From positions 248,001 through 312,000 of the forward strand of contig NZ_QYOS01000023.1 in NCBI RefSeq assembly GCF_003605195.1: DNA of 64,000 nt, read 5' to 3'. Below, one piece after another: positions 54,646-61,540 of the stretch (its first letter is position 1; every line of letters begins with the position of its first letter). Below the pieces are notes generated by a model, which ran no database searches, was not told where the DNA came from, and saw nothing but the letters and a program-made list of their open reading frames with translations. The translations under genes were made by a program, and so were the position numbers. Source of the DNA: Aurantiacibacter odishensis (GTDB taxonomy: Bacteria; Pseudomonadota; Alphaproteobacteria; Sphingomonadales; Sphingomonadaceae).

Positions 54646-55866
54646 CTAGGCCGCCTGCGGCTCGGCCTCCACCGGCTCCGGCAGGGTCGCGCGCAGCATC
54701 AGGTAACCTGCCACGGCTGCCACCAGCGAACCCGACAGCACGCCGATCTTCACCGCGTCCACCTGCGCCGGGTCGGCGAAGGCAAGGTTGCCGATGAACA
54801 GGCTCATGGTGAAGCCGATGGCGGCGAGCAGCGAAAGCGCGTGGATCTGCCGCCAGCTTACCCCTTCGGGCAGGGTCGCGAACCCGGCTTTCACCGCCGC
54901 CCAGGCAAAGCCGACGATGCCGATCTGCTTGCCGATCACGAGGCCCGCCGCAATGCCCAGCGGCAGCGGCGAGAACAGCGTATCCAGACCCACGCCCGAG
55001 AGCGAGACACCGGCGTTGGCGAAGCCGAAAATGGGAATCACCAGGAAGGCGACGTAGGGGTGCAGCGCGTGCTCCATCTTTTCCAGCGGAGCCTCCCCAC
55101 CGCGCCCGGCAATCGGCACGCACATGGCGGCGGCGACGCCTGCCAGCGTGGCGTGGACGCCCGATTTCAGCACGAAGACCCACAGCACGAGGCCCAGCAG
55201 CACGTAGGGGATGGAGGAGGCCACGCGCCCGCGCCCGAACATCGCCAGCACCGCCAACGTGACGGCGGCACCGATCAGCATGTTGACGTTCGTCTCTGCG
55301 GTATAGAACAGCGCGATGATGGTGATCGCGCCGATATCGTCGATCACAGCGATCGCCAGCAGCAGCGCTTTCAGCGCCACCGGCACGCGCGGGCCGAGCA
55401 GGGTGAGGATACCCAGCGCAAAGGCAATGTCGGTGGCCGCCGGAATAGCCCAGCCGCCGAGGTTCTCCGGCGTGCCCATGTTGATGCCGATGTAGATCGC
55501 GGCGGGCAGCGCCATGCCGCCGATGGCCGCCATCAGCGGGAGCGAGGCCTTGTTCCAGGAGTTGAGCTGGCCCACCAGCGCCTCCCGCTTTACTTCCAGG
55601 CCGACGAGGAAGAAGAACACCGCCATCAGGCCGTCGTTGATCCACAGCAGCAGCGGCTTGTCGATCACGCCGCTGCCGATGCCCGCCACTACGGGCACGT
55701 CCAGCAGGCCGAAATAGCTTGCGGCAAAGGGCGAGTTGGCGATCACCAGCGCCAGCGCCGCAGCGACGATCAGGGTGATGCCGCCCGCGCTTTCCTTTTG
55801 CAGGAAATCGCGCATGGCAGGGGCGATCACTTCCTTGACCGGCTTGGCTATGGCTCTGGCAATCAT
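54646..55866 (-). CDS. nhaA: Na+/H+ antiporter NhaA
   Basis: 406 residues with about twelve membrane helices. The functional core is visible: AIPAATDIAFALGIL (the first unwound helix), LLAIAVIDDIGAITIIALFY with the two ion-binding aspartates, and ALHPYVAFLVIPIFGFANAGV with the conserved lysine region later (VIGKQIGI). It exports sodium under alkaline or salty conditions, which suits a marine or saline habitat. The open frame extends 159 codons upstream without family similarity; this ATG after AGGAGA is chosen. Confidence 0.93.
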   Translation of the reverse strand: MIARAIAKPVKEVIAPAMRDFLQKESAGGITLIVAAALALVIANSPFAASYFGLLDVPVVAGIGSGVIDKPLLLWINDGLMAVFFFLVGLEVKREALVGQLNSWNKASLPLMAAIGGMALPAAIYIGINMGTPENLGGWAIPAATDIAFALGILTLLGPRVPVALKALLLAIAVIDDIGAITIIALFYTAETNVNMLIGAAVTLAVLAMFGRGRVASSIPYVLLGLVLWVFVLKSGVHATLAGVAAAMCVPIAGRGGEAPLEKMEHALHPYVAFLVIPIFGFANAGVSLSGVGLDTLFSPLPLGIAAGLVIGKQIGIVGFAWAAVKAGFATLPEGVSWRQIHALSLLAAIGFTMSLFIGNLAFADPAQVDAVKIGVLSGSLVAAVAGYLMLRATLPEPVEAEPQAA

Positions 55867-55985
55867 GTCGGGGTCGTTCTCCTGGGGATGTCGGGGAAAA
55901 GGGTGCGAGAGACGGGCGGCTCCCCGCTTCGGGTCGCGGGTCGGAGATGAGGAAGGTATCTGCCGCCCGCCTCTCGCTAAGGCCG

Positions 55986-56171
55986 TCAGGTGTTCGGGAT
56001 GCCCTGGCGGCCTGTAGGATTGAGTCGGGCAAGCAGATCGCGCACGCGCAGCTTGCGGCGCTTCAATGCCATCACCTTGAACTGGTCCGGCGCGCGGCGG
56101 TTGATCTCGCGCCGCACGGCTTCGTCCAGCTTCGCGTGAAGCTCTGTGAGTTTGTAGAAACGGGCCGTCAT
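55986..56171 (-). CDS. YdcH-family protein (DUF465)
   Basis: 61 residues, a short helical hairpin: LTELHAKLDEAVRREINRRAPDQFKVMALKRRKLRVRDLLARL. DUF465/YdcH proteins are small coiled-coil polypeptides without known function and often occur in several copies; a second one is found 600 bases upstream. GAAGGA is before the ATG. Confidence 0.85.
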   Translation of the reverse strand: MTARFYKLTELHAKLDEAVRREINRRAPDQFKVMALKRRKLRVRDLLARLNPTGRQGIPNT

Positions 56172-56412
56172 CCTTCGTCTCCTTCGAAAAGAGAGTTGCT
56201 AGGATCGGACGGCCGGTATCGTCTTTGCCGGGTGGTTTGTGGGGAGGGGGAAGAGGCCCCGTCAAACACGCACCGGCTGTCCGATGCGGTCCGACATCAC
56301 GTGCGCCAAATGAAAGCGCGCGCCAGAGGGGCCCGGTCCGCAATGATGATAATGTGTATCACCGCGAAAGGTTTCAAGCAGAATCGAATTTTTCTGGCCG
56401 AGGGGTTTTGCA

Positions 56413-56444
56413 GGCGGGCCGGAACGTGCGGCTTCCGGCCCGCC
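56413..56444 (-). terminator. Strong hairpin after small lipoprotein gene
   Basis: Perfect 12-bp stem GGCGGGCCGGAA / TTCCGGCCCGCC with an 8-base loop, about 20 bases past the stop of the minus-strand lipoprotein gene. No T-run follows on either strand, so it may act with Rho or protect the RNA end. Confidence 0.5.
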
Positions 56445-56464
56445 GCCCCCTGTTATCGGGCCTT

Positions 56465-56749
56465 CTATTCGGCTTCCGTTTCCGCTGCGGCTTCCGCCCG
56501 CGCGGCCTCGATTTCCTCGGGCGTGGCGTTGCGCATTTCGGTTTGCGGCAGTTCCACGTCCACGCCTTCGGCATCGGGATTGACGCCGATGATCTCGCCG
56601 CCGGAAAGGTCGTCCACTTCCAGCGGGGTCTCTGTCATCGCGGGTGCGGGTTCCTCCGCCTCCTCGGCCCCGCCGCAGGCGGAGAGCGCAAGGGCGGCGC
56701 CCGCGACGAAAGTGGGGGCAAGGATGGTTCTGGCAAGGGTAATACGCAT
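56465..56749 (-). CDS. Small acidic lipoprotein
   Basis: 94 residues: signal (MRITLARTILAPTFVAGAALALSAC) with lipobox LSAC, then an acidic, proline/glutamate-rich chain with no clear domain and the tail ARAEAAAETEAE. Likely a periplasmic lipid-anchored protein without known family. The second in-frame ATG gives the better signal peptide. It lies 17 bases after the DUF465 gene, in one transcript. Confidence 0.7.
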   Translation of the reverse strand: MRITLARTILAPTFVAGAALALSACGGAEEAEEPAPAMTETPLEVDDLSGGEIIGVNPDAEGVDVELPQTEMRNATPEEIEAARAEAAAETEAE

Positions 56750-56766
56750 GACGTGTGTCTCCTCGA

Positions 56767-57039
56767 TCAAGCCGCCGCGCCCGGCGCATCGGCGCTGCGG
56801 GCGCGCTCCACGATTGTCGTGATTTCATCGAGCAAGGCAAGCCGCCGCTTCTTCAGCTCCTCGGCATGATCGTCACTGACAACCTCCGCTTCGCTCTCGT
56901 GCCGATGCACGGCGCGATTCACCTCGTGATACTCCTCGGCCAGCCGCGCGTAGTGCGCATCCTGCGTCTTCAGACGCGTGAGCAAGTCATGATCGCGCCG
57001 GAAAATGGCGGTGAGTTCGTTCGGGGTATGCTGCGACAT
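56767..57039 (-). CDS. YdcH-family protein (DUF465), longer copy
   Basis: 90 residues, mostly helical: ELTAIFRRDHDLLTRLKTQDAHYARLAEEYHEVNRAVHR is the DUF465 heptad region and ELKKRRLALLDEITTIVERA the second helix. No function known. GAAGGA precedes the ATG at a somewhat long distance. First gene of a two-gene unit with the acidic lipoprotein. Confidence 0.82.
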   Translation of the reverse strand: MSQHTPNELTAIFRRDHDLLTRLKTQDAHYARLAEEYHEVNRAVHRHESEAEVVSDDHAEELKKRRLALLDEITTIVERARSADAPGAAA

Positions 57040-57158
57040 TCGCGTGGGTCCTTCCTGTGGTGCGGAAAGGATTCTAGCGCGAGTGCGGGCAGCGGACTTT
57101 GAGGTGGGTCAAGTTTTGCTGGCGATCGCTTGCAATCGAGATTCAGCGGGAAGACGCA

Positions 57159-57449
57159 TCAACCGTACAGATAGTAGAGATACCCGCCGATGAGCAGAGC
57201 ACCTTGCAACATGGCAACGCCATGTAGTCTGTCGGAGAACGAGATTTTCCGCGTTTTGTGTCGGAAGAGGTATCTTCCCGCATAAGCGCCCGGCGTGCCA
57301 CCAAGCATTGCCCACTCGATCAATCGCCTTTCGCTTATTCTGCGGCCGCCAGTTTCCGCGAAAGCTTTATCCAGGCCAAACGCGGCGAAGGCTACGAAGT
57401 TTATCGCGATGAGATAGTAGACGAGCCATTCGAACCAGCTTCCTGCCAT
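57159..57449 (-). CDS. DUF1294 membrane protein
   Basis: 96 residues with three predicted membrane segments: WLVYYLIAINFVAFAAFGLDK at the start, a middle EWAMLGGTPGAYAGRYLFRHKTRK that is the DUF1294 signature, and MLQGALLIGGYLYYLYG at the end. Usually found alone or fused to a cold-shock domain; here it is alone. Function unknown. Confidence 0.85.
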   Translation of the reverse strand: MAGSWFEWLVYYLIAINFVAFAAFGLDKAFAETGGRRISERRLIEWAMLGGTPGAYAGRYLFRHKTRKISFSDRLHGVAMLQGALLIGGYLYYLYG

Positions 57450-57578
57450 AAGAAACGCACCTTACCCCTCGACGAGATTAGGTCGCTTCTAATGGCAGAA
57501 ATCTTTCGAACTGATTGCTTTTCAACAGCAAATCACAAAATTGAAGAGTGTGGTTCGATGACCGGATGATCTCGCCGC

Positions 57579-58646
57579 TTATTCCGCCGCAACGCTCCCG
57601 GCACCGCCGCTCGTTTCGCCGAACATGTCCGGCCCCAGGTCCTCGGCCTCTTCCTCGTTCGCGGCCTTGGCTTTCTGGCGCTTGTCGAAGCTGGACCACA
57701 CGTCCTGCCAGTTGCCCTTGGTCGCGCCCTTGGAATATTCGGTCGCGCGGGTCTCGAAGAAGTTGGCGTGCTCCACGCCGTTCAGCAGCGGGGCCAGCCA
57801 GGGCAGCGGGTGGTCGTCCACCATGTAGATGGCGGGCAGGCCCAGCTGCGACAGGCGCCAGTCGGCGATGTAGCGGATGTACTTCTTGATTTCCTTCGCC
57901 GTCATGCCCGTTACCGGACCCTGCTCGAAAGCAAGGTCGATGAAGGCATCCTCAAGGCGCACCGTCTTCTGGCACATGTCCATGATGTCTTCCTTCACGG
58001 ACTTGGTCAGGCAATCCCGCTCCGCGCAGAAGGCGTGGAACAGGCGGGTGATGCCTTCGCAGTGCAGCGATTCGTCGCGCACGGACCAGCTGACGATCTG
58101 CCCCATGCCCTTCATCTTGTTGAAGCGCGGGAAGTTCATCAGCATGGCGAAGCTGGCGAACAGCTGCAGCCCCTCGGTAAAGCCGCCGAACATGGCTAGC
58201 GTGCGGGCAATGTCCTCGTCGTTGTCGACGCCGAATTCCTGCAGATAGTCGTGCTTGGCCTTCATCTCCTCGTATTCAAGGAACATGCCGTATTCGCTTT
58301 CGGGCATGCCGATGGTGTCGAGCAGGTGGGAATAGGCGGCGATGTGCACCGTCTCCATGTTGGAGAACGCGGCCAGCATCATCTTCACCTCGGTCGGCTT
58401 GAACACGCGGCCGTATTTCTCGTGGTAGCAATCCTGCACTTCCACGTCGGCCTGGGTGAAGAAGCGGAAGATCTGCGTGAGCAGGTTGCGCTCGTGCTCC
58501 GTCAGGTTCTGCGCCCAGTCGCGGCAGTCCTCGCCAAGCGGAACTTCCTCGGGCATCCAGTGGACCTGCTGCTGGCGCTTCCAGAACTCGTAGGCCCAGG
58601 GGTATTCAAAGGGCTTGTAGGTCTTGCGGGCTTCGAGCAACGACAT
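57579..58646 (-). CDS. nrdB: Ribonucleotide reductase beta subunit
   Basis: 355 residues, class I small subunit that houses the dinuclear metal centre and radical needed to make deoxyribonucleotides. Seen: EHERNLLTQIFRFFTQADVEVQDCYHE, AFSNMETVHIAAYSHLLDTIG and WSVRDESLHCEGI, which contain the metal-ligand glutamates and histidines in the usual order. The alpha subunit gene is not next to it, as in several sphingomonads. No convincing NrdR box pair is visible in the 210 bases upstream. Confidence 0.95.
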   Translation of the reverse strand: MSLLEARKTYKPFEYPWAYEFWKRQQQVHWMPEEVPLGEDCRDWAQNLTEHERNLLTQIFRFFTQADVEVQDCYHEKYGRVFKPTEVKMMLAAFSNMETVHIAAYSHLLDTIGMPESEYGMFLEYEEMKAKHDYLQEFGVDNDEDIARTLAMFGGFTEGLQLFASFAMLMNFPRFNKMKGMGQIVSWSVRDESLHCEGITRLFHAFCAERDCLTKSVKEDIMDMCQKTVRLEDAFIDLAFEQGPVTGMTAKEIKKYIRYIADWRLSQLGLPAIYMVDDHPLPWLAPLLNGVEHANFFETRATEYSKGATKGNWQDVWSSFDKRQKAKAANEEEAEDLGPDMFGETSGGAGSVAAE

Positions 58647-58856
58647 CTGGTATCTCCGGGCTAGCGTGCGAACAACCTACATAGGGAATCATTAACCTGA
58701 TTCGATAGCAAGAGTGGACTTTGTGTCGTGGATAAATCCGGCATTGCTGTTCATCTTCCCATGCGCCCCGAGGGTGCCGCGCGGCGATGAGCCGCGGAAC
58801 ATCGGGAGACACTCGCGGGTTGTTATCGTGAAAGCATATAGCACCAGGAGGCCCCC

Positions 58857-59069
58857 ATGGGCGAATACGAACCCCGCGATTCCCGCAATGTCACGCTGAA
58901 GGAAGGCAATGAGCCTGGCGATATCGAACGCACCGGCCCGAAGGAGGACGAGGTTCGCCGCGAGGCGCTGGCCCGCGAAAAGGCCGAGAAGGAGAAGGCG
59001 CGCGAAAACGACCGCGACGATCCTGCGCGCCGCTCGCAATACGATCCCGCCGAACGCACGAGCGGCTAG
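58857..59069 (+). CDS. 70-aa hydrophilic protein
   Basis: AGGAGG lies just before the ATG. The product is extremely charged: DEVRREALAREKAEKEKARENDRDDPARRSQYD, with no hydrophobic core and probably a long helix or disordered chain. No known family. It is followed 41 bases later by another hydrophilic small gene; both resemble stress-related hydrophilin-type proteins in composition only. Confidence 0.65.
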   Translation: MGEYEPRDSRNVTLKEGNEPGDIERTGPKEDEVRREALAREKAEKEKARENDRDDPARRSQYDPAERTSG

Positions 59070-59110
59070 GCCGCACCCTCTCCCCCAGCAGACACCACGA
59101 AGGACTTACG

Positions 59111-59416
59111 ATGAATCAGCAGACCGGAAACGATCGCTACGCAGGCACCACGCCCCCGCGTGAAAATCAGGAACCGCAGATGGCACCCGAAGGCGATGCG
59201 ATGCAGCAGCAAAAGCAGGCGGGTGCGCAGATGGAGAACCAGACGCACCGCGGCGACCGCGAACAGCGCCGCCAGCAGGCGGAGCAGCAGTCCGACAAGG
59301 GCCTCGGTTATGGCGCGCAGGACGGCGAGGAAATGGCCGACGCGCCCGACGTTACCGAACGCGGCTATGGCGGCGCATCGGAAGAACGCGAGGAAAAGCT
59401 CGACAAAAAGGACTGA
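59111..59416 (+). CDS. 101-aa glutamine-rich hydrophilic protein
   Basis: AAGGA before the ATG. Composition is dominated by Q, E, D, G and R (QQQKQAGAQMENQTHRGDREQRRQQAEQQ), without hydrophobic segments; presumably intrinsically disordered. No recognised family. The pairing with the preceding hydrophilic gene suggests a small operon, possibly desiccation- or stress-related, but this is only from composition. Confidence 0.65.
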   Translation: MNQQTGNDRYAGTTPPRENQEPQMAPEGDAMQQQKQAGAQMENQTHRGDREQRRQQAEQQSDKGLGYGAQDGEEMADAPDVTERGYGGASEEREEKLDKKD

Positions 59417-59420
59417 GGAT

Positions 59421-59744
59421 TCAGAGGAGCGAAATCAAAAGCACAACGCCTCCGACAACGGCGAGCGCTGCCAATGCACCGAGCTTTGCTTCGCGCGGCA
59501 CCACGACATCCGCGTGGGATCGGCTCTTGCCACGCTCAGTGCCATCCGGAGCGGCAAACCACGTTACAATTCCTTGTGCTATCCACGCGACACCGAGGGT
59601 GATGCCGAAGATCGCCCACCAATCCTGATCGAGGGCGAGGGCGACGACAAAAGACACGATTATTGCGACGGGTAGGACAAGCGCGCCGGATGCCTCGCCT
59701 AAGGTTCTTCTGCTTTTCAGTGGCTTGGTTTGTATGCGGCGCAT
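59421..59744 (-). CDS. Hypothetical membrane protein
   Basis: 107 residues with three hydrophobic segments: SGALVLPVAIIVSFVVALAL, WWAIFGITLGVAWIAQGIVTWF and LGALAALAVVGGVVLLISLL, joined by a charged loop (DGTERGKSRSHADVVVPRE). No family recognised. Convergent with the preceding small gene with a 4-base gap. Confidence 0.68.
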   Translation of the reverse strand: MRRIQTKPLKSRRTLGEASGALVLPVAIIVSFVVALALDQDWWAIFGITLGVAWIAQGIVTWFAAPDGTERGKSRSHADVVVPREAKLGALAALAVVGGVVLLISLL

Positions 59745-59787
59745 CGTCTTGCAGACTGAAGCAGCAGCACAGTCAGGTCAACTTCGT

Positions 59788-60096
59788 TCAGTCCTTGGAC
59801 TTGCCCACGCGGCGCGACACTTCCAGCATTATCAGGATCGGCGTCGCCCACAGCCATGTGAGCAGCGCCGCTTCGCGCCAGCCGCCGCCGTCTTCGGGCA
59901 GGCGCATCGAGCAGGCATAGACCTGGAAAAGGTCCGTCGGCTGGCAGGTGCTGGGCCAGTAGGCGCCGGAAAAGAGATAGAAGCCCAGCGCCACCCACGC
60001 GATCTGCGACAGGTACAGCACGAAGTACCGCGAGACGCGGATCTCGCCGTACCCGTGATGGGTCGGGAAGCGGTTGTTCTGGCCATGCCCTTTCAT
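59788..60096 (-). CDS. Hypothetical small membrane protein
   Basis: 102 residues. Begins with a polar, histidine-containing stretch (MKGHGQNNRFPTHHGYGE), then two membrane helices (LYLSQIAWVALGFYLFSG; AALLTWLWATPILIMLEV) separated by a loop with two cysteines (STCQPTDLFQVYACS) that may form a periplasmic disulfide. No family recognised. It lies downstream of the PepSY-type gene and may share its transcript. Confidence 0.62.
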   Translation of the reverse strand: MKGHGQNNRFPTHHGYGEIRVSRYFVLYLSQIAWVALGFYLFSGAYWPSTCQPTDLFQVYACSMRLPEDGGGWREAALLTWLWATPILIMLEVSRRVGKSKD

Positions 60097-60161
60097 GGAC
60101 GCGGGTATAGGCAGCAATTGGTTAGCATCGCCTTACCGCGCCGCGATGAACCGCGCGGAAC

Positions 60162-60560
60162 CTATTTCCAGAAAAGCCCCTTTTTCAGGCCCCTGGCCCT
60201 GCGGTTCTGCCACATCTGATAATAGACCCACATGCCCGAGACGGTGAAAAACACCAGCGCGAGGCCTGAAAGCATCACGATGATCTCTCCCCAGATGCCG
60301 CCTTCGCTGCCTGCATGCAGGTGGTGGATGAGGCCGAGATAGGGGCGCAGCGGATTGTTAGCAGCTTCGGGCGCAGGCGCGATACAGCGCCATCCTTCGG
60401 GGCATACGAAGCCCGGCGGGGGCGCGGCGGCGGCGATCTGCTGTGCGGTCGGCTCGCTCGCAGGCCACCACACCACCACGTAATGCAGGAGACCAGTGAC
60501 CGCGACGAAGATCATGACGATGGCGAAAAATACGGAAAGCCAGCGGTGCCACTTGCGCAT
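60162..60560 (-). CDS. PepSY-associated membrane protein
   Basis: 132 residues. RKWHRWLSVFFAIVMIFVAVTGLLHYVV is the usual first helix of PepSY-TM proteins (with the haem-type histidine), a periplasmic loop with two cysteines follows, then LRPYLGLIHHLHAG and a second helix (EIIVMLSGLALVFFTVSGMWVYY). Such proteins accompany ferric-siderophore uptake as membrane reductases. A perfect Fur-like palindrome lies 21 bases before the start, which supports iron-controlled expression. Confidence 0.82.
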   Translation of the reverse strand: MRKWHRWLSVFFAIVMIFVAVTGLLHYVVVWWPASEPTAQQIAAAAPPPGFVCPEGWRCIAPAPEAANNPLRPYLGLIHHLHAGSEGGIWGEIIVMLSGLALVFFTVSGMWVYYQMWQNRRARGLKKGLFWK

Positions 60561-60580
60561 GGATAGCCCCTCAAATGCTG

Positions 60581-60597
60581 TTGCAAATCATTTGCAA
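60581..60597 (-). promoter_or_regulatory. Fur-like operator
   Basis: Perfect palindrome TTGCAAAT-C-ATTTGCAA, matching the TGCAAAT-N-ATTTGCA form seen for Fur/Mur operators in alphaproteobacteria. It is directly upstream of the PepSY-type membrane gene, in the position of a promoter. Fur binding, and thus repression in iron-replete cells, is inferred. Confidence 0.72.
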
Positions 60598-60688
60598 TAA
60601 CCCCTAGCTCCCTTTGTTCTGCGCGCAAGAGGCCAATTGCCTCAAGTCGCAAATTGTCGCTTTCGGTAACCTGGCTTATGGGCATGGC

Positions 60689-61540
60689 ATGATTCAGCCA
60701 GACATGATCGACGCCTACATGGCGCGCATCGGCCTCGACCGGCCCCCGTCACGCGATGCCGCGGGGCTGGCGACCTTGCAGGCCGCGCACCGCCGGTCGA
60801 TCCCGTTCGAGAACCTCGACATCCCGCTGGGCCACGGCATCGCCTGCGACAGCGACTCCGCTTTCGCCAAGCTGGTGACGCGGCGGCGCGGGGGATACTG
60901 CTTCGAGCACAATCGCCTGCTGGCAGACGTGCTGGCGAGCATGGGCTTCGACGTTCGCCTGCTGCTGGCACGCGTGCTGCTGGGCAATCCGCCCGAGCCC
61001 ACGCCGCGCACCCATTGCCTGGTGCTGGTGGAACTCGGCGCCGAACGGTGGATCGCCGACGCGGGGTTCGGCGGTTCATACTCTCCGCCGATGCCGCTGG
61101 CGGACGGCGCGCTCGCCACGTCCGGCGACGGTGCGCAACACCGGCTGACGCGCATCGGCACTGATGGGGACTTGCCCGGAAGCTGGCTGCTGGAGCGCAT
61201 GGGGCCAAGGCTTGCCACCGATGGCCGTGCCGGGAGCGACCACGCCTGGGAACCGCAGTTCGCTTTCGACACCGCGCAAGTGGCCGATGCGGACATGGCG
61301 CTGGGCAATCACTGGTCGGCTACCCATCCCACCTCGCGTTTCACCAATGCCTGCGTCGCCAGCCTGTGCCTGCCCGATGGCTTCGCCAGCCTTGTGGACC
61401 GGCAACTGACAGTGTGGCGCAAGGACGAGGAAACGCAGCGGGTCACGCTGGAGACACCGCGGGACTATCGCCGTTGCCTGGCAGACCGCTTCGGCCTCCA
61501 CCTCTCAGAAGAAGACGTGGCCCGCCTGCCGCTGTTCTAG
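60689..61540 (+). CDS. Arylamine N-acetyltransferase
   Basis: 283 residues. NAT fold with the cysteine protease-like triad C71 (RRGGYCFEHN), H109 (RTHCLVLV) and D124 (IADAGFGG), and the substrate motif RRSIPFENLDIPLG. Transfers acetyl from acetyl-CoA to arylamines or hydrazines. The start has no good ribosome site; an ATG five codons later (MIDAYMARIG) is a common alternative. Stop codon is shared head-on with the CHAT gene through CTAG. Confidence 0.9.
   Translation: MIQPDMIDAYMARIGLDRPPSRDAAGLATLQAAHRRSIPFENLDIPLGHGIACDSDSAFAKLVTRRRGGYCFEHNRLLADVLASMGFDVRLLLARVLLGNPPEPTPRTHCLVLVELGAERWIADAGFGGSYSPPMPLADGALATSGDGAQHRLTRIGTDGDLPGSWLLERMGPRLATDGRAGSDHAWEPQFAFDTAQVADADMALGNHWSATHPTSRFTNACVASLCLPDGFASLVDRQLTVWRKDEETQRVTLETPRDYRRCLADRFGLHLSEEDVARLPLF

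Noticed and set aside
58647-58856. Possible NrdR boxes upstream of nrdB
   Set aside because: No pair of ACAC-type boxes with proper spacing could be found by eye on either strand.
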